From Plantibacter sp. ME-Dv--P-122b (lineage in GTDB: Bacteria > Actinomycetota > Actinomycetes > Actinomycetales > Microbacteriaceae), in contig NZ_JARVSC010000001.1 of assembly GCF_030209375.1 (NCBI RefSeq), forward strand, positions 248,001 to 312,000: DNA of 64,000 bases, given 5' to 3'. The notes beneath the pieces were generated by a model that ran no database searches, was not told where the DNA came from, and saw only the letters and a list, made by a program, of their open reading frames with translations. Shown here one piece after another: positions 51,124-58,640 of this stretch. A program made the position numbers and the translations under genes. The first letter of the stretch is position 1, and each line of letters begins with the position of its first letter.

Positions 51124-52201
51124 CTCGGAGGCTCTTCCAGTTGCCGTCCGATCTGCCGAGAACACCTACGAAGCGCTGAGCGTTCTCAAGAAGCGGGGAT
51201 TTATTGACCTCGATCTTGCGACGGTAGATGCACGCCGCTACGCATCGGATGGGCCGGCACTACGACGTATTCTCGATGAGGCTAAGACGGTAGGTGAATT
51301 CCTGAAGAGGCTACCCGAGCTTGGTGCGGAGTTCGGCTGCCTCATCGAGCGGTTGGAGCAGGTCGGCGGCCGCAGTTCGGTGTGGTCCGGTAACGACGAG
51401 AAGCAGCCGCAACGTCCGCAATTCTTACAGCCGATGATTCCGTGGCGCGGGTCAGCTGCACGCACCTTGGAGCTCGCCGCCGCAGAGATTGTCCTCTCGA
51501 AGAGGACGAGGAACAACCTCCTGGTTTGTGGGCCCGCCGGCAGCGGAAAGACGGCGCTCGTGGAGCTGATCGCAGAATCGCGTCCGGAACTCGGACCATT
51601 CTGGCGAGTCGACTCTGGTGCGCTCGTAGGCGGGACGAAGCACCGAGGAGAACTCGAGGAACGCCTCCGCGATCTGTATCGCTATGCCCTGGCGACGGGA
51701 TCCGTCATGTTCATCGACGAAATCCATGCGCTCGCTCGGATGGGTGTCGCAGAAGGATCGATCAGCGCGCTCGACGTACTCAAGCCATATCTCGTCGACC
51801 CTCACTTTCGCGTCATCGGAGCGACCACGACGCTCGAGCTCCCGTTCGTCATAGCCGACCCCGCGTTCCATCGACGATTCTCCGTCCTGCATATCAAGAG
51901 CCTCACCCGCGAACAGCTTCGTACCGTGTTTACCGATTACCTGTCCACCTCCCTCGAACTGGTCCCGCTCAAGTCCAGCTTCGACGCAATCATCGAGTTT
52001 GTGGACGTCATCAGATCCGATACAAGTCGGGTCGACGCGATGCTCGATTTCCTGGAGCACGGAGAGGCCTGGATCCGCGTACACGGGGCGTCCGGAATTG
52101 AAACGAGCGCGCTTTTCAGATCGATCTCGTCGAGCTACGAGGAGTTCCGAGCCTGTCGAGATCCTTCTTCAGGACAGCACAGGAGAGGAGGTGAAGGATG
52201 A
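51110..52201 (+). CDS. ClpA/ClpB-type single-module AAA+ ATPase
   Basis: 363 residues. After about 110 residues without a recognised domain comes one AAA+ module like the first ring of ClpA/B/C: Walker A GPAGSGKT (141-148), pore-loop region GALVGGTKHRGELEERLRDL, Walker B VMFIDEIHAL (199-208), sensor-1 VIGATTT, arginine finger AFHRRFS. There is no Clp N-domain, second ring or ClpP loop, so it is not a complete chaperone. The ATG overlaps the E1 gene by 14 bases and the stop overlaps the peptide ATG. A TTA codon (51425-51427) and relaxed codon use fit foreign origin. Role unknown: remodelling of the peptide-enzyme complex or immunity are options. Confidence 0.85.
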   Translation: MRSTNSEALPVAVRSAENTYEALSVLKKRGFIDLDLATVDARRYASDGPALRRILDEAKTVGEFLKRLPELGAEFGCLIERLEQVGGRSSVWSGNDEKQPQRPQFLQPMIPWRGSAARTLELAAAEIVLSKRTRNNLLVCGPAGSGKTALVELIAESRPELGPFWRVDSGALVGGTKHRGELEERLRDLYRYALATGSVMFIDEIHALARMGVAEGSISALDVLKPYLVDPHFRVIGATTTLELPFVIADPAFHRRFSVLHIKSLTREQLRTVFTDYLSTSLELVPLKSSFDAIIEFVDVIRSDTSRVDAMLDFLEHGEAWIRVHGASGIETSALFRSISSSYEEFRACRDPSSGQHRRGGEG

Positions 52202-52296
52202 ACAACGACACTCAGCTGGTTGCAGGTGCGTTCGCGATCGTGGCAACCGACGCGCAGACTGTGACCGCCATGCGTAACAACGCTTCAACGCCGTAA
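52198..52296 (+). CDS. Putative 32-residue precursor peptide
   Basis: Begins MNNDTQLVAGAFAIV, ends MRNNASTP, with no Cys, Lys or aromatic residue except one Phe. The start overlaps the AAA+ stop (ATGA) and is preceded by AGGAGAGGAGGTGAAGG, the strongest ribosome binding site of the island. A hairpin follows the stop. Placement between an MccB-like enzyme/AAA+ pair and an MFS exporter, plus the Asn-rich end that recalls the MccA heptapeptide MRTGNAN, make it the candidate substrate. Unlike MccA it ends in Pro rather than Asn, so chemistry or processing must differ. Too short for database-style recognition; assignment rests on context. Confidence 0.6.
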   Translation: MNNDTQLVAGAFAIVATDAQTVTAMRNNASTP

Positions 52297-52305
52297 ATCA
52301 CGGGT

Positions 52306-52337
52306 GGGCGGAGCGGTCGCTCCTGGCTGCTCCGCCC
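52306..52337 (+). terminator. Intercistronic hairpin after the peptide gene
   Basis: Perfect 9-bp stem GGGCGGAGC/GCTCCGCCC with a 14-base loop, ten bases past the peptide stop and 27 bp before the MFS start. As a partial terminator or 3' stabiliser it would give excess peptide transcript over exporter transcript. Confidence 0.65.
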
Positions 52338-52364
52338 GTTCCCGTCATGGAGAGGGACCTTCGC

Positions 52365-53546
52365 GTGCGTATGAGTGCGTACTTCGGCGTGAGTGCCGGC
52401 TTCACCATCGGTCGTGTGCTTCCGCAGGCGGTGCTGACGCCGATCTTGTTGGAGAAAGGCCTCCGGTTCGACACGATCATCTGGACGCAGCTGATCTACA
52501 TGGTCGTTCTCATGGTGACCCAGTTCCCGGCTGGACTGCTCGCTGACAGGTACTCGCGCAAGCGCCTGTATGTGCTGTCGATCCTCGTCGTGGGCGTGGC
52601 ATACAGCATCATCTGGTGCGGCGACGGGCTTGCAGCCATGTGCAGCGCCTGGGCGATCTACGCCGTCGGCATGGCACTGAACGGCTCGACGATGGACATC
52701 CATTTCGCAACCTTGCTCCGCGAGGATGACCAAGCGTTCCGCAGGTTCTTCGTCGTCGATCGGAATGTGGTGCTCTGTGCCACGATCGCTAGCGCCAGTG
52801 CGACGACGGTGCTGTATCCGCTTGTCGCGTCCGACGTGTACGTCCTGTCGGTCGCGTTGTTCGTCGGTTCGGCAGTCTGGGGTGCATTCTGCCTGCCGGA
52901 AACAGCAGTGGTCCGCCGATCCAGAATGGAGCCGCCGCCACGACTTCTCGCATCGCTACGAGAGGATCGTTACATCGTGTCAGCGGTCCTTCTCGTCGCC
53001 CTGACGCAGTTGGCATTCACGCCGTTCTTTCAGATGTGGCAGATGGTCTTTCTCGATTCAGGCCTGACCGCTGCATGGTTCGGACTGATCTTCGTGCTCT
53101 TCCAGTGCGTCAACATCGCCGCGAACGCCGCGTGGAGACGCCTGCCTCACCGGACCTGGATGAGTCTTGCGCTGCTGTGCCTGATCGCCCTCATCGGTTG
53201 TGGAATCGTCGCATTCGACAGCCTGATTCGCGTCCTCCTCGTCGTCATCCTGCCCTTCCCGCTGTTCCTGTACTCGAATTCGCTGGTGTTCTCGCTGCAA
53301 ACGCGCGCGCCTGCAGCTTTGCTGTCCTCCATGAACGCCCTCATGGGCACGGGCAACACCATCGGTGCGTTCCTGATGCTCGGTCTGAGCCTGCTCGGAC
53401 TGCAGGTGTTCACCCCGGGAATGCTCCTCGGCATCAGCCTGATCATCTGTGCGGTCGCGTCAGTCGCATTGCTGACCGGGTCGATCGTCGCTCGGAATCT
53501 GCAGCGCCGTGCAGCTGTTTCGACGGAGCCGGACCACACTCGGTGA
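52365..53546 (+). CDS. MFS transporter, probable peptide-product exporter (MccC-like)
   Basis: 393 residues from the GTG at 52365, which is eight bases after GGAGAGGG; ATG at 52347 or 52371 are alternatives in the same frame. Twelve membrane helices with the MFS loop 2-3 motif AGLLADRYSRKRLYV. Length and role match MccC, the MFS exporter that both secretes and protects against microcin C. It is the last gene of the island; the duplicated pucR end begins seven bases after its stop. The assignment as exporter is inference from context. Confidence 0.8.
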   Translation: MRMSAYFGVSAGFTIGRVLPQAVLTPILLEKGLRFDTIIWTQLIYMVVLMVTQFPAGLLADRYSRKRLYVLSILVVGVAYSIIWCGDGLAAMCSAWAIYAVGMALNGSTMDIHFATLLREDDQAFRRFFVVDRNVVLCATIASASATTVLYPLVASDVYVLSVALFVGSAVWGAFCLPETAVVRRSRMEPPPRLLASLREDRYIVSAVLLVALTQLAFTPFFQMWQMVFLDSGLTAAWFGLIFVLFQCVNIAANAAWRRLPHRTWMSLALLCLIALIGCGIVAFDSLIRVLLVVILPFPLFLYSNSLVFSLQTRAPAALLSSMNALMGTGNTIGAFLMLGLSLLGLQVFTPGMLLGISLIICAVASVALLTGSIVARNLQRRAAVSTEPDHTR

Positions 53547-53552
53547 CATCTG

Positions 53553-53576
53553 CTCTGGCTCGCGCTGGTGAGCCTG
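53553..53576 (+). repeat. Right direct repeat of the island (displaced pucR 3' end)
   Basis: Copy of 49889-49912 with one mismatch. In the matching frame translation continues LWLALVSL-QDSGALRSDTPVL to a TAG at 53616-53618, which looks like an original PucR C-terminus left behind when the island entered. Confidence 0.8.
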
Positions 53577-53618
53577 CAGGACAGCGGCGCGTTGCGGTCT
53601 GACACGCCGGTTCTGTAG
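53577..53618 (+). pseudogene. Orphaned 3' end of a pucR-like gene
   Basis: Together with the direct repeat just before it, this stretch encodes LWLALVSLQDSGALRSDTPVL and a stop. It has no start of its own and is in the frame expected for the end of the PucR family protein encoded at 48359. It seems to be the ancestral tail separated by insertion, now replaced in the active gene by GASGSVIPR. Confidence 0.6.
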
Positions 53619-53672
53619 CCTCGACCGCACGGCGCGCGTGTGCTCCGTGGAACCACGAAGGGGGCAGCGCGC

Positions 53673-55724
53673 ATGAGGATCCGAACGGTGGTCGCCCGGG
53701 TGCCGGTCACGATCGCCCTGGTGCTGATCGTCCTCGTCGTGGGCGTCGTCGGGCATGGCCTCTGGGAGTCGACGACGGCGCAACCATGGTGGGACGCGGT
53801 CGCCTACGGCTTGCCAGCGTTCGAGGCCGGGCGTTGGTGGACCCCCGTCACCGGGACGTTCCTCGTCGTGGAGCCGTGGGCCTACGTGTTCGCGGTCATC
53901 GGGTTCGCCTGGGTCGGCCTGCTGGAGTGGTGGCGGGGATCGAAGGTGGCGCTCATCACCTTCGCCGCCGGTCAGCTCGTCGCCGTCCTCGCCACCGCCG
54001 GGTTCCTCTGGGCCGCGAGTCAGCTGCCCTGGCCCTGGGCGACGAGCCTCGCCGGGATGCTCGACGTCGGTCCGTCCGGCGGGACGATGGCCTGCTTCGC
54101 CGCCTGTGTGTCGCTCTTCGCCTCGCCCTGGCGGCAGCGGGGCTGGATCATCGTCGCGTCCTACGCCGCGATCGGGGTCCTCTTCATCGGCTCGCTCGCG
54201 GACCTCGAGCACGCCTTCGCCGTGCTCTTCGTCCTCGCAGTGAACCGTTCCTTCCGGATCCAGCGGGCCAGCGTCCGCGAGCGCCGACTGCTCGCGTTCA
54301 CGACGAGCGTGGCCCTCGGTGTCGTCCAGATCGTCGCCCTGCTCGTGCCGACCAACGGCCCGTTCGGTCCGACCGCTCCGGCGGAGGGCCCGTGGCTCGA
54401 CGTCGCGATCGACACGGTCGTGATCATCCTGGTCGCCAACGGCCTGCGGCTCGGTCGCCGCTGGGCATGGGTGCTGAGCGTCGTCTGGGCGATCCTCAAC
54501 GTCCTGGTCGCAGTCCTGTACCTGGCGCTGTCGCCGCTGGACCCCGCCGAGCTCCCGATCGACTGGGGCGACACCGACGTGTTCCTGGCGACGTCGGTGC
54601 TCTGGCTCGCCTTCCTCGTCTACCTCCTTGCGACCCGCAGCGCGTTCTCGTCCCACCGACGCCGGCAGCTCGGCGTCGGGCGCAAGCAGCAGCAGGACCT
54701 GCCGTCGGCGGACGACGCCCGAGCGCTCATCCGGACCGAAGGCGGCGGCTCGCTCTCCTGGATGGCCACGTGGGATGGCATGGAGTACTTCCGCACCTCG
54801 GTGGGCCTCGTGCCCTACCAGAAGCACGCCGGCGTCGCGATCGTGCTCGCCGACCCGCTCGGTCCTCCTGAGCACCTCCAGGCGAGCGTCGAGGAGTTCG
54901 TCCAGGCGGCCGAGCGCGACTCGCTCATCCCGTGCTTCTTCAGTTCCAGCCAGGCGACGAAGGACGCGATGCCCGAGGGATGGCGCGACCTCATCATCGC
55001 CGACGACACGATCGTCGACCTCCCGGGTCTCGCGTTCACCGGTAAGGCCTGGTCGAACATCCGCACGGCGCTCAACAAGGCCGAGCGCGAGGGGATGGTC
55101 TTCCGGATGAGCACGTACGCCGCCGAGACCTGGGGCGTCCGACAGCAGATCCGCGCCATCTCCGAGGGCTGGGTCGGCGACAAGGGTCTGCCCGAGATGC
55201 GGTTCACCCTCGGGACCCTGCAGGAGGCCGACGACCAGGAGGTCCGTCTGGCACTCGCAATCTCACCGGACGGCGACGTCGACGGCTTCCTCAGCTGGCT
55301 CCCGGTCTTCGGCCCCGACGGCGAGCACCGCGGGTGGACGCTCGACCTCATGCGGCGACGCGAGGAGGGCTTCGGCTCGGTCATGGAGTTCCTCATCGCC
55401 TCCTCGGCCAAGGTCTTCGCCGAGGAGGGCGCGCAGATCCTCTCGCTCTCGGGTGCGCCGCTCGCGCACCGGGTGGAGGACGACGAGGGCCGCATCGCGC
55501 ACCTGCTGGGTCAGCTCAGCGGCATCCTGGAGCCCGTGTACGGCTTCTCGTCCCTCCACCGGTTCAAGCAGAAGTTCAACCCGCGATCGGAGCCGATCTA
55601 CCTCCTGTACCGCGACGAGGGCGACCTCACCCGGATCGCCGCGGCGCTCACCCGTGCGTTCCTGCCGGACGCGACGCTCCGGCAGTTCGCCGGCGCCGGC
55701 ATCGACATGCTCAAGCGCGACTGA
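53673..55724 (+). CDS. MprF-like aminoacyl-phosphatidylglycerol synthase (DUF2156)
   Basis: 683 residues from the ATG with GAAGGGGG upstream (an in-frame GTG lies at 53640). The N-terminal 340 residues form about 8-10 membrane helices, including a rhomboid-like block (SGGTMACFAACVSLF). The C-terminal DUF2156 domain (about 355-680) is a double-GNAT transferase with IVLADPLGPP, GKAWSNIRTALNKAEREGM and FSSLHRFKQKFNPRSEPIYLLY, the family's substrate-lipid and tRNA-binding signatures. It transfers an amino acid from aminoacyl-tRNA to phosphatidylglycerol, lowering surface charge. It converges, 14 bp apart, with a truncated AlaRS paralogue that could supply alanyl-tRNA. Confidence 0.88.
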   Translation: MRIRTVVARVPVTIALVLIVLVVGVVGHGLWESTTAQPWWDAVAYGLPAFEAGRWWTPVTGTFLVVEPWAYVFAVIGFAWVGLLEWWRGSKVALITFAAGQLVAVLATAGFLWAASQLPWPWATSLAGMLDVGPSGGTMACFAACVSLFASPWRQRGWIIVASYAAIGVLFIGSLADLEHAFAVLFVLAVNRSFRIQRASVRERRLLAFTTSVALGVVQIVALLVPTNGPFGPTAPAEGPWLDVAIDTVVIILVANGLRLGRRWAWVLSVVWAILNVLVAVLYLALSPLDPAELPIDWGDTDVFLATSVLWLAFLVYLLATRSAFSSHRRRQLGVGRKQQQDLPSADDARALIRTEGGGSLSWMATWDGMEYFRTSVGLVPYQKHAGVAIVLADPLGPPEHLQASVEEFVQAAERDSLIPCFFSSSQATKDAMPEGWRDLIIADDTIVDLPGLAFTGKAWSNIRTALNKAEREGMVFRMSTYAAETWGVRQQIRAISEGWVGDKGLPEMRFTLGTLQEADDQEVRLALAISPDGDVDGFLSWLPVFGPDGEHRGWTLDLMRRREEGFGSVMEFLIASSAKVFAEEGAQILSLSGAPLAHRVEDDEGRIAHLLGQLSGILEPVYGFSSLHRFKQKFNPRSEPIYLLYRDEGDLTRIAAALTRAFLPDATLRQFAGAGIDMLKRD

Positions 55725-55738
55725 GCGGAGACCGGCCC

Positions 55739-57169
55739 TCAGGCGGTGTCGCCGCCCGGGAGTCCGGCGGCACCGAGGTGCGTCGCCCCGCGGGACCGCG
55801 CACGCTGCTCGGCGAGGGCGGCGGCGAACTCCGTCTCCCAATCGGGAGCGACCTCGATGCCGAGACGCCCGGCCTCCTCGATGGTCAGCTCCTTCGGGAA
55901 GCCGTTCGTGTCCGACAGCCGGAACACGTCGTGTCCCGTCATGACCCGCCCGGTGTACCCCTGGACCATCTGGAGCCCTGCGCCCAGCGTGCGTCGGAAC
56001 GACTGCTCCTCCTTGACGAGGACGGCGACGACCTCATCGCGGGCGGCGGCCACCTCCGGGTAGTCGTCGGCGTACAAGCCGGCGATGACGGGCACGATCT
56101 CGCCGAAGAAGTTCTCGTGGAGGTCGAGCGAGAGCGCGAGCCGGATCGCGCGTCGGAGCAGACGCCGCATGACGTAGCCCTGCTCCTTGTTCGAGGGACG
56201 CACACCGTCCACCGCGAGGAAGGTCGCACCCCGCAGGTGGTCGGCGATGATGCGCATGGCGGCGGTCTCATCCTCGTAGCGTTTCCCGGTGAGCTCCTGG
56301 AGTCGCTCGACGATGGGCCACAGGAGCGAGATGCGGAAGACGTCGTCGGAGTCGATCGACGCGGCGGCGATGCGTTCGAGGCCGCCGCCGAAGTCCACGT
56401 TGCGCCTGGCGAGTTCCTCGAACGAGCCGTCCTCGCGTCGGCGGTACTGCATGAACACCTGGTTGCCGATCTCCATGAACCGTCCGCCGTCGCTCGCGGG
56501 ATGCGCGAGGCCGTAGGACGGGTCCTGGAACTCGGGGCCGAAGTCGTAGAACACCTCGCTGTCGGGGCCGCACGGGTCGCCGATCGGTGTGCCCTCGAGT
56601 GACCCGCCGCGGGACCACCAGTTCTCGCCGCCGTCGTAGAAGAAGATCCGCTCTCCGGGCCGCACCCCGCGGGCGTCACCGTCGGCCTGGGAGCCGATCT
56701 CCGCGATCCCGTTGGAGACCCCGCGCTCGGCGAACACCGACGCCCAGATCGACGCGGCCTCGTCGTCGCGTGGGATGCCGTTCGCGGGATCGCCGATGAA
56801 GCAGGTGACGGAGATCCGCTCCGGATCCAGCCCGACGATGTCGACCAGGAAGGTGAAGAACTGCCGGATCTGCGTCTCCTTGAAGTAGTCGCCGAGCGAC
56901 CAGTTGCCGAGCATCTCGAAGAAGGTGGTGTGCCGGTTGTCGCCGACGTCTTCGATGTCCTGAGCCCGGACGCACGGCTGGCTGTCGGTCAGCCGCCGTC
57001 CATCGGGGTGATCCTCACCGAGGAGGTACGGCAGGAGCGCCTGCATCCCGCTGCCGTTGAACAGGGTGCTCGTGTCGCCGTGCGGGACGAGCGGTGCCCG
57101 CTTGATCAGCGCGTGGCCGTTCCGTTCGAGGAAGTCGAGGTAGGCGTTCCGGATCTCGTGGGCGTCCAT
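55739..57169 (-). CDS. Alanyl-tRNA synthetase paralogue, catalytic and tRNA-recognition domains only
   Basis: 476 residues against about 880 for full AlaRS. The class-II core is complete: motif 1-like LVPHGDTSTLFNGSGMQALLPYL (in part), motif 2 HTTFFEMLGNWSLGDYFKE, and motif 3 NVDFGGGLERIAA, followed by the tRNA-recognition helices (RIIADHLRGATFLAVDGVRPSNKEQGYVMRRLLRRAIRL, in part). The editing domain with its HxxxH/C metal site and the C-Ala domain are missing, so mischarged tRNA would not be corrected. Probably a specialised, non-housekeeping enzyme; partner of the convergent MprF-like protein is the favoured role. Confidence 0.85.
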   Translation of the reverse strand: MDAHEIRNAYLDFLERNGHALIKRAPLVPHGDTSTLFNGSGMQALLPYLLGEDHPDGRRLTDSQPCVRAQDIEDVGDNRHTTFFEMLGNWSLGDYFKETQIRQFFTFLVDIVGLDPERISVTCFIGDPANGIPRDDEAASIWASVFAERGVSNGIAEIGSQADGDARGVRPGERIFFYDGGENWWSRGGSLEGTPIGDPCGPDSEVFYDFGPEFQDPSYGLAHPASDGGRFMEIGNQVFMQYRRREDGSFEELARRNVDFGGGLERIAAASIDSDDVFRISLLWPIVERLQELTGKRYEDETAAMRIIADHLRGATFLAVDGVRPSNKEQGYVMRRLLRRAIRLALSLDLHENFFGEIVPVIAGLYADDYPEVAAARDEVVAVLVKEEQSFRRTLGAGLQMVQGYTGRVMTGHDVFRLSDTNGFPKELTIEEAGRLGIEVAPDWETEFAAALAEQRARSRGATHLGAAGLPGGDTA

Positions 57170-57227
57170 GCCGATACGATTCCAGCTTTCCGGCCCGAGG
57201 GGAAGCCGTTGGGCTCGGCGAACCGAC

Positions 57228-58379
57228 TCAGTCCGCGTCGTGGAGCGAGCGCAGGGCGGTCACGACGTCGTCGTGCCAGCGGCGGGCCGCAGGGAGCACG
57301 CCGCCGAAGATGGGGGTGTCGTGCGTCGCGCCCAGGTACATCGTCCCGCTCGCGTCGACGCCGTCGGCCCGGAGCGCGGCGAGGTAGGCCGCCCCGTCGC
57401 CGCGGAGCGGGTCGTACTCGGCCGTGAGGATCACGGCGCGGGGGAGGTCCGCGTGCGACCGGGCGAGCAGGGGCGACGCGTGCGGCTCCTTCGCCTGCCG
57501 GCGGTCGAGGAGGTAGGTCTTCGCGACGGAACGCAGCTCCTTGATCGCGAAGATCCGCGGGATGCCCATCTCCCGCACGGGACGGAGGTCGATGTGGCCG
57601 CCGGTGAGGTCCGTGACCGGCACCTCGAGCAGCTGGAGTCGGATGGGCAGCCGGCCGCGTTCGCGGTTCACGAGTGTGAGCGCCGCCGCGATGCTGCCGC
57701 CGGCGGACACCCCGGCGACGGCGATCCGCCCCGCGTCGATCCCGAGCGTCGTGGCCTGGGCGAACAGCCACTCGAGCGCCGCGTGGGCCTGCTCCAGCTG
57801 GGTCGGGTAGCGGTGCTCGGGAGCGAGCGCGTAGTCGACGGCGGCGATGACCACGCCGGCGTCGGCCGCCCGACGACGGAACCCCGCGTCGGTCGTCGGG
57901 TAGTCGATCCCGCCGATGCGGAACGCCCCACCGAAGAAGGACAGGACCGCGGGCACGGCCTGGTCGCCATCGGTCGTCGACGGGTGGTAGAGCCGGACCC
58001 GGACGTCGGGGAAGCCGGCGACCTGGATCGTGTGCTCCTCGATGCGCAGCTTCGGACCCGGGACTCCGACGGCCGCGAGCTCCTTCTTGTCCCAGTTCCG
58101 CGCGGCCTTGCGGTGCTGTGCGCGCGTCTTCTTGCGGCGGGGTGCGGCGGTGGAGGCCTTCGCCGTCGCGCTCGAGGGCTTCGCCTTCGGCCCGGCGGCC
58201 TTCGCCTTCGGGGAGGTCGCCGTCGGGTCTGCCGCTGCAGCGGGCTTCGGGCGCGCGACGGTGGTCGTCTTCGGCCGCAGGAAGAAGGCCTTCGCCTGCT
58301 CGAGTGCGGTCGAGATGAGGTAGGCGCGGTGCGTCCGCGCTCGTTCGACGAAGATCGGGTCGAGGGGCAAACGACTCAC
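57228..58379 (-). CDS. Alpha/beta hydrolase, hormone-sensitive-lipase family
   Basis: 383 residues from a GTG at 58379 (upstream extension to 58475 is open but its only start abuts the Shine-Dalgarno-like AGGAGG). Residues of about 40-95 form a Lys/Ala/Pro-rich, low-complexity linker unusual for the family. The hydrolase domain has an oxyanion motif FFGGAFRIGG (HGGG variant), nucleophile GVSAGGSIA, acid AEYDPLRGDG and His in GATHDTP. A carboxylesterase acting on short acyl esters or a related ester is expected. No operon partner. Confidence 0.82.
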   Translation of the reverse strand: MSRLPLDPIFVERARTHRAYLISTALEQAKAFFLRPKTTTVARPKPAAAADPTATSPKAKAAGPKAKPSSATAKASTAAPRRKKTRAQHRKAARNWDKKELAAVGVPGPKLRIEEHTIQVAGFPDVRVRLYHPSTTDGDQAVPAVLSFFGGAFRIGGIDYPTTDAGFRRRAADAGVVIAAVDYALAPEHRYPTQLEQAHAALEWLFAQATTLGIDAGRIAVAGVSAGGSIAAALTLVNRERGRLPIRLQLLEVPVTDLTGGHIDLRPVREMGIPRIFAIKELRSVAKTYLLDRRQAKEPHASPLLARSHADLPRAVILTAEYDPLRGDGAAYLAALRADGVDASGTMYLGATHDTPIFGGVLPAARRWHDDVVTALRSLHDAD

Positions 58380-58469
58380 CTGCTCTGCTGCTCGGACGGG
58401 CGGATTCCAGCAGTCTAGGCGGCTCGGCAGACGACGACCGTGGCTTGCCTGATCGATCCTTCCGCGCGG

Positions 58470-58513
58470 CTTCACCTCCTGTTCACCGGGAGGCCCGGCC
58501 CTGTTCGGGTGCC
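58470..58513 (+). promoter_or_regulatory. PHO-box-like direct repeats upstream of phnD
   Basis: CTTCACCTCCT (58470-58480) is followed directly by GTTCACCGGGA (58481-58491), and GTTCGGGTGCC (58503-58513) lies two 11-bp turns further. The 11-bp direct repeat GTTCACC pattern is that of actinobacterial PhoP operators. A TAGCGT -10-like element is at 58519-58524. It points to induction of the phosphonate operon on phosphate limitation. Confidence 0.65.
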
Positions 58514-58640
58514 GCTCGTAGCGTGATCACACGTACGGCACACAGCAGTGCCCGCGTCGGTCACTCGCGGTTCCGCTCCACCGGAGCCACGCGCGGAGCG
58601 GGCGGGTGCATCGGTCCCTCTGAAAGGTACGTCTCAGCAC

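Noticed and set aside
52198-52296. Reading the short ORF as a translational-coupling artefact
   Set aside because: Kept as a gene because the RBS is far stronger than needed, the stop is followed by a hairpin, and the gap to the MFS gene has its own RBS; still unproven.
49913-53552. Prophage or transposon explanation for the island
   Set aside because: No integrase, transposase, terminal inverted repeats or tRNA target is visible; only the 24-bp direct repeat at the pucR end supports insertion.
55739-57169. Truncated alaS pseudogene
   Set aside because: All three class-II motifs and the tRNA-recognition helices are intact, and the end is a clean stop after a natural domain boundary, so loss looks evolutionary rather than degenerative.
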